NCBI GenBank assembly: GCA_019233415.1
Contig: JAFAMK010000289.1
Location: forward strand, 1 to 5,850
Direction: 5' to 3'
Source: Vulcanimicrobiota bacterium
GTDB taxonomy: Bacteria; Vulcanimicrobiota; Vulcanimicrobiia; Vulcanimicrobiales; Vulcanimicrobiaceae
Length of the DNA stretch: 5,850 nucleotides
The position numbers were made by a program, and so were the translations under genes. The notes under the pieces were generated by a model. That model saw only the letters and a program-made list of their open reading frames with translations, was not told where the DNA came from and did no database searches. Positions 5,749 through 5,850 of this stretch are shown here, piece by piece (the first letter of the stretch is position 1; the number at the start of each line of letters is the position of its first letter).

Positions 5749-5850
5749 ATGAAAAAGGCCAAACTTTTCGCCTTTGCGGCGATCTCTGCGTTGCTGACCG
5801 CGTGCGGTGGCGGCGGTCAAACGGTTCCGGCAAGCAATCCTCAACTGCAG
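5749..5850 (+). CDS. Lipoprotein, N-terminal fragment (runs off the right edge)
   Basis: Only 34 codons are present and the frame is open at the window end. The N-terminus is a textbook lipoprotein signal peptide: positive MKKAK, hydrophobic LFAFAAISAL, then lipobox LTAC with the lipidated cysteine at residue 19, followed by a flexible GGGG-QTVPASN linker. The mature protein should be membrane-anchored through Cys19 and face outside the cytoplasm. Nothing after the linker is visible, so no function can be given. It is transcribed away from the EamA gene. Confidence 0.8.
   Translation, partial: MKKAKLFAFAAISALLTACGGGGQTVPASNPQLQ

Overview
The window comes from a bacterial chromosome of high GC content. 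Hand counts on single 60-base lines give about 80% GC inside the transporter at 3181-3240 but only 45% inside the nuclease gene at 2461-2520. I cannot name the organism. The high GC, the two signal-peptide proteins of obscure family and the short -10 boxes placed right before start codons would suit a poorly cultured GC-rich phylum such as Eremiobacterota (WPS-2), but that is a low-confidence guess.

Layout, left to right. (1) 1-897, minus strand: the 5' part of a secreted protein made of two tandem copies of a lipocalin-like DUF1579-type domain, cut by the left edge. It seems to start from a leaderless promoter (TAGAAT six bases before ATG). (2) 898-1115: divergent spacer. (3) 1116-1607, plus strand: a small secreted protein with a TTG start. 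(4) 1670-2770, plus strand: a probable type IV (modification-dependent) restriction enzyme, with an MrcB_N/DUF3578-like N-terminus fused to a PD-(D/E)XK nuclease. Genes 3 and 4 are visibly lower in GC than the rest and lie directly 3' of a tRNA gene, the usual place for acquired DNA. (5) 2923-3009, minus strand: a complete tRNA-Leu(CAG) with encoded CCA, followed by a probable Rho-independent terminator at 2875-2901. (6) 3026-5557, minus strand: a tightly packed run of an EamA/DMT transporter, a YbhB/PEBP-family protein and an MFS transporter, with gaps of 17, 10 and 16 bases leading into the tRNA. (7) 5558-5748: divergent regulatory spacer. (8) 5749-5850, plus strand: the first 34 codons of a lipoprotein, cut by the right edge.

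How they work together: the minus-strand cluster looks like one transcription unit of two exporters or permeases plus a small cytoplasmic ligand-binding protein, possibly reading through into the tRNA and ending at its terminator. The plus-strand pair between the tRNA and the DUF1579-type gene looks like a small accessory cargo. Its clearest job is defence against modified foreign DNA. No methylase, helicase/GTPase partner, integrase, transposase or CRISPR array is visible, so I see a candidate stand-alone defence gene, not a demonstrated new multi-gene system.
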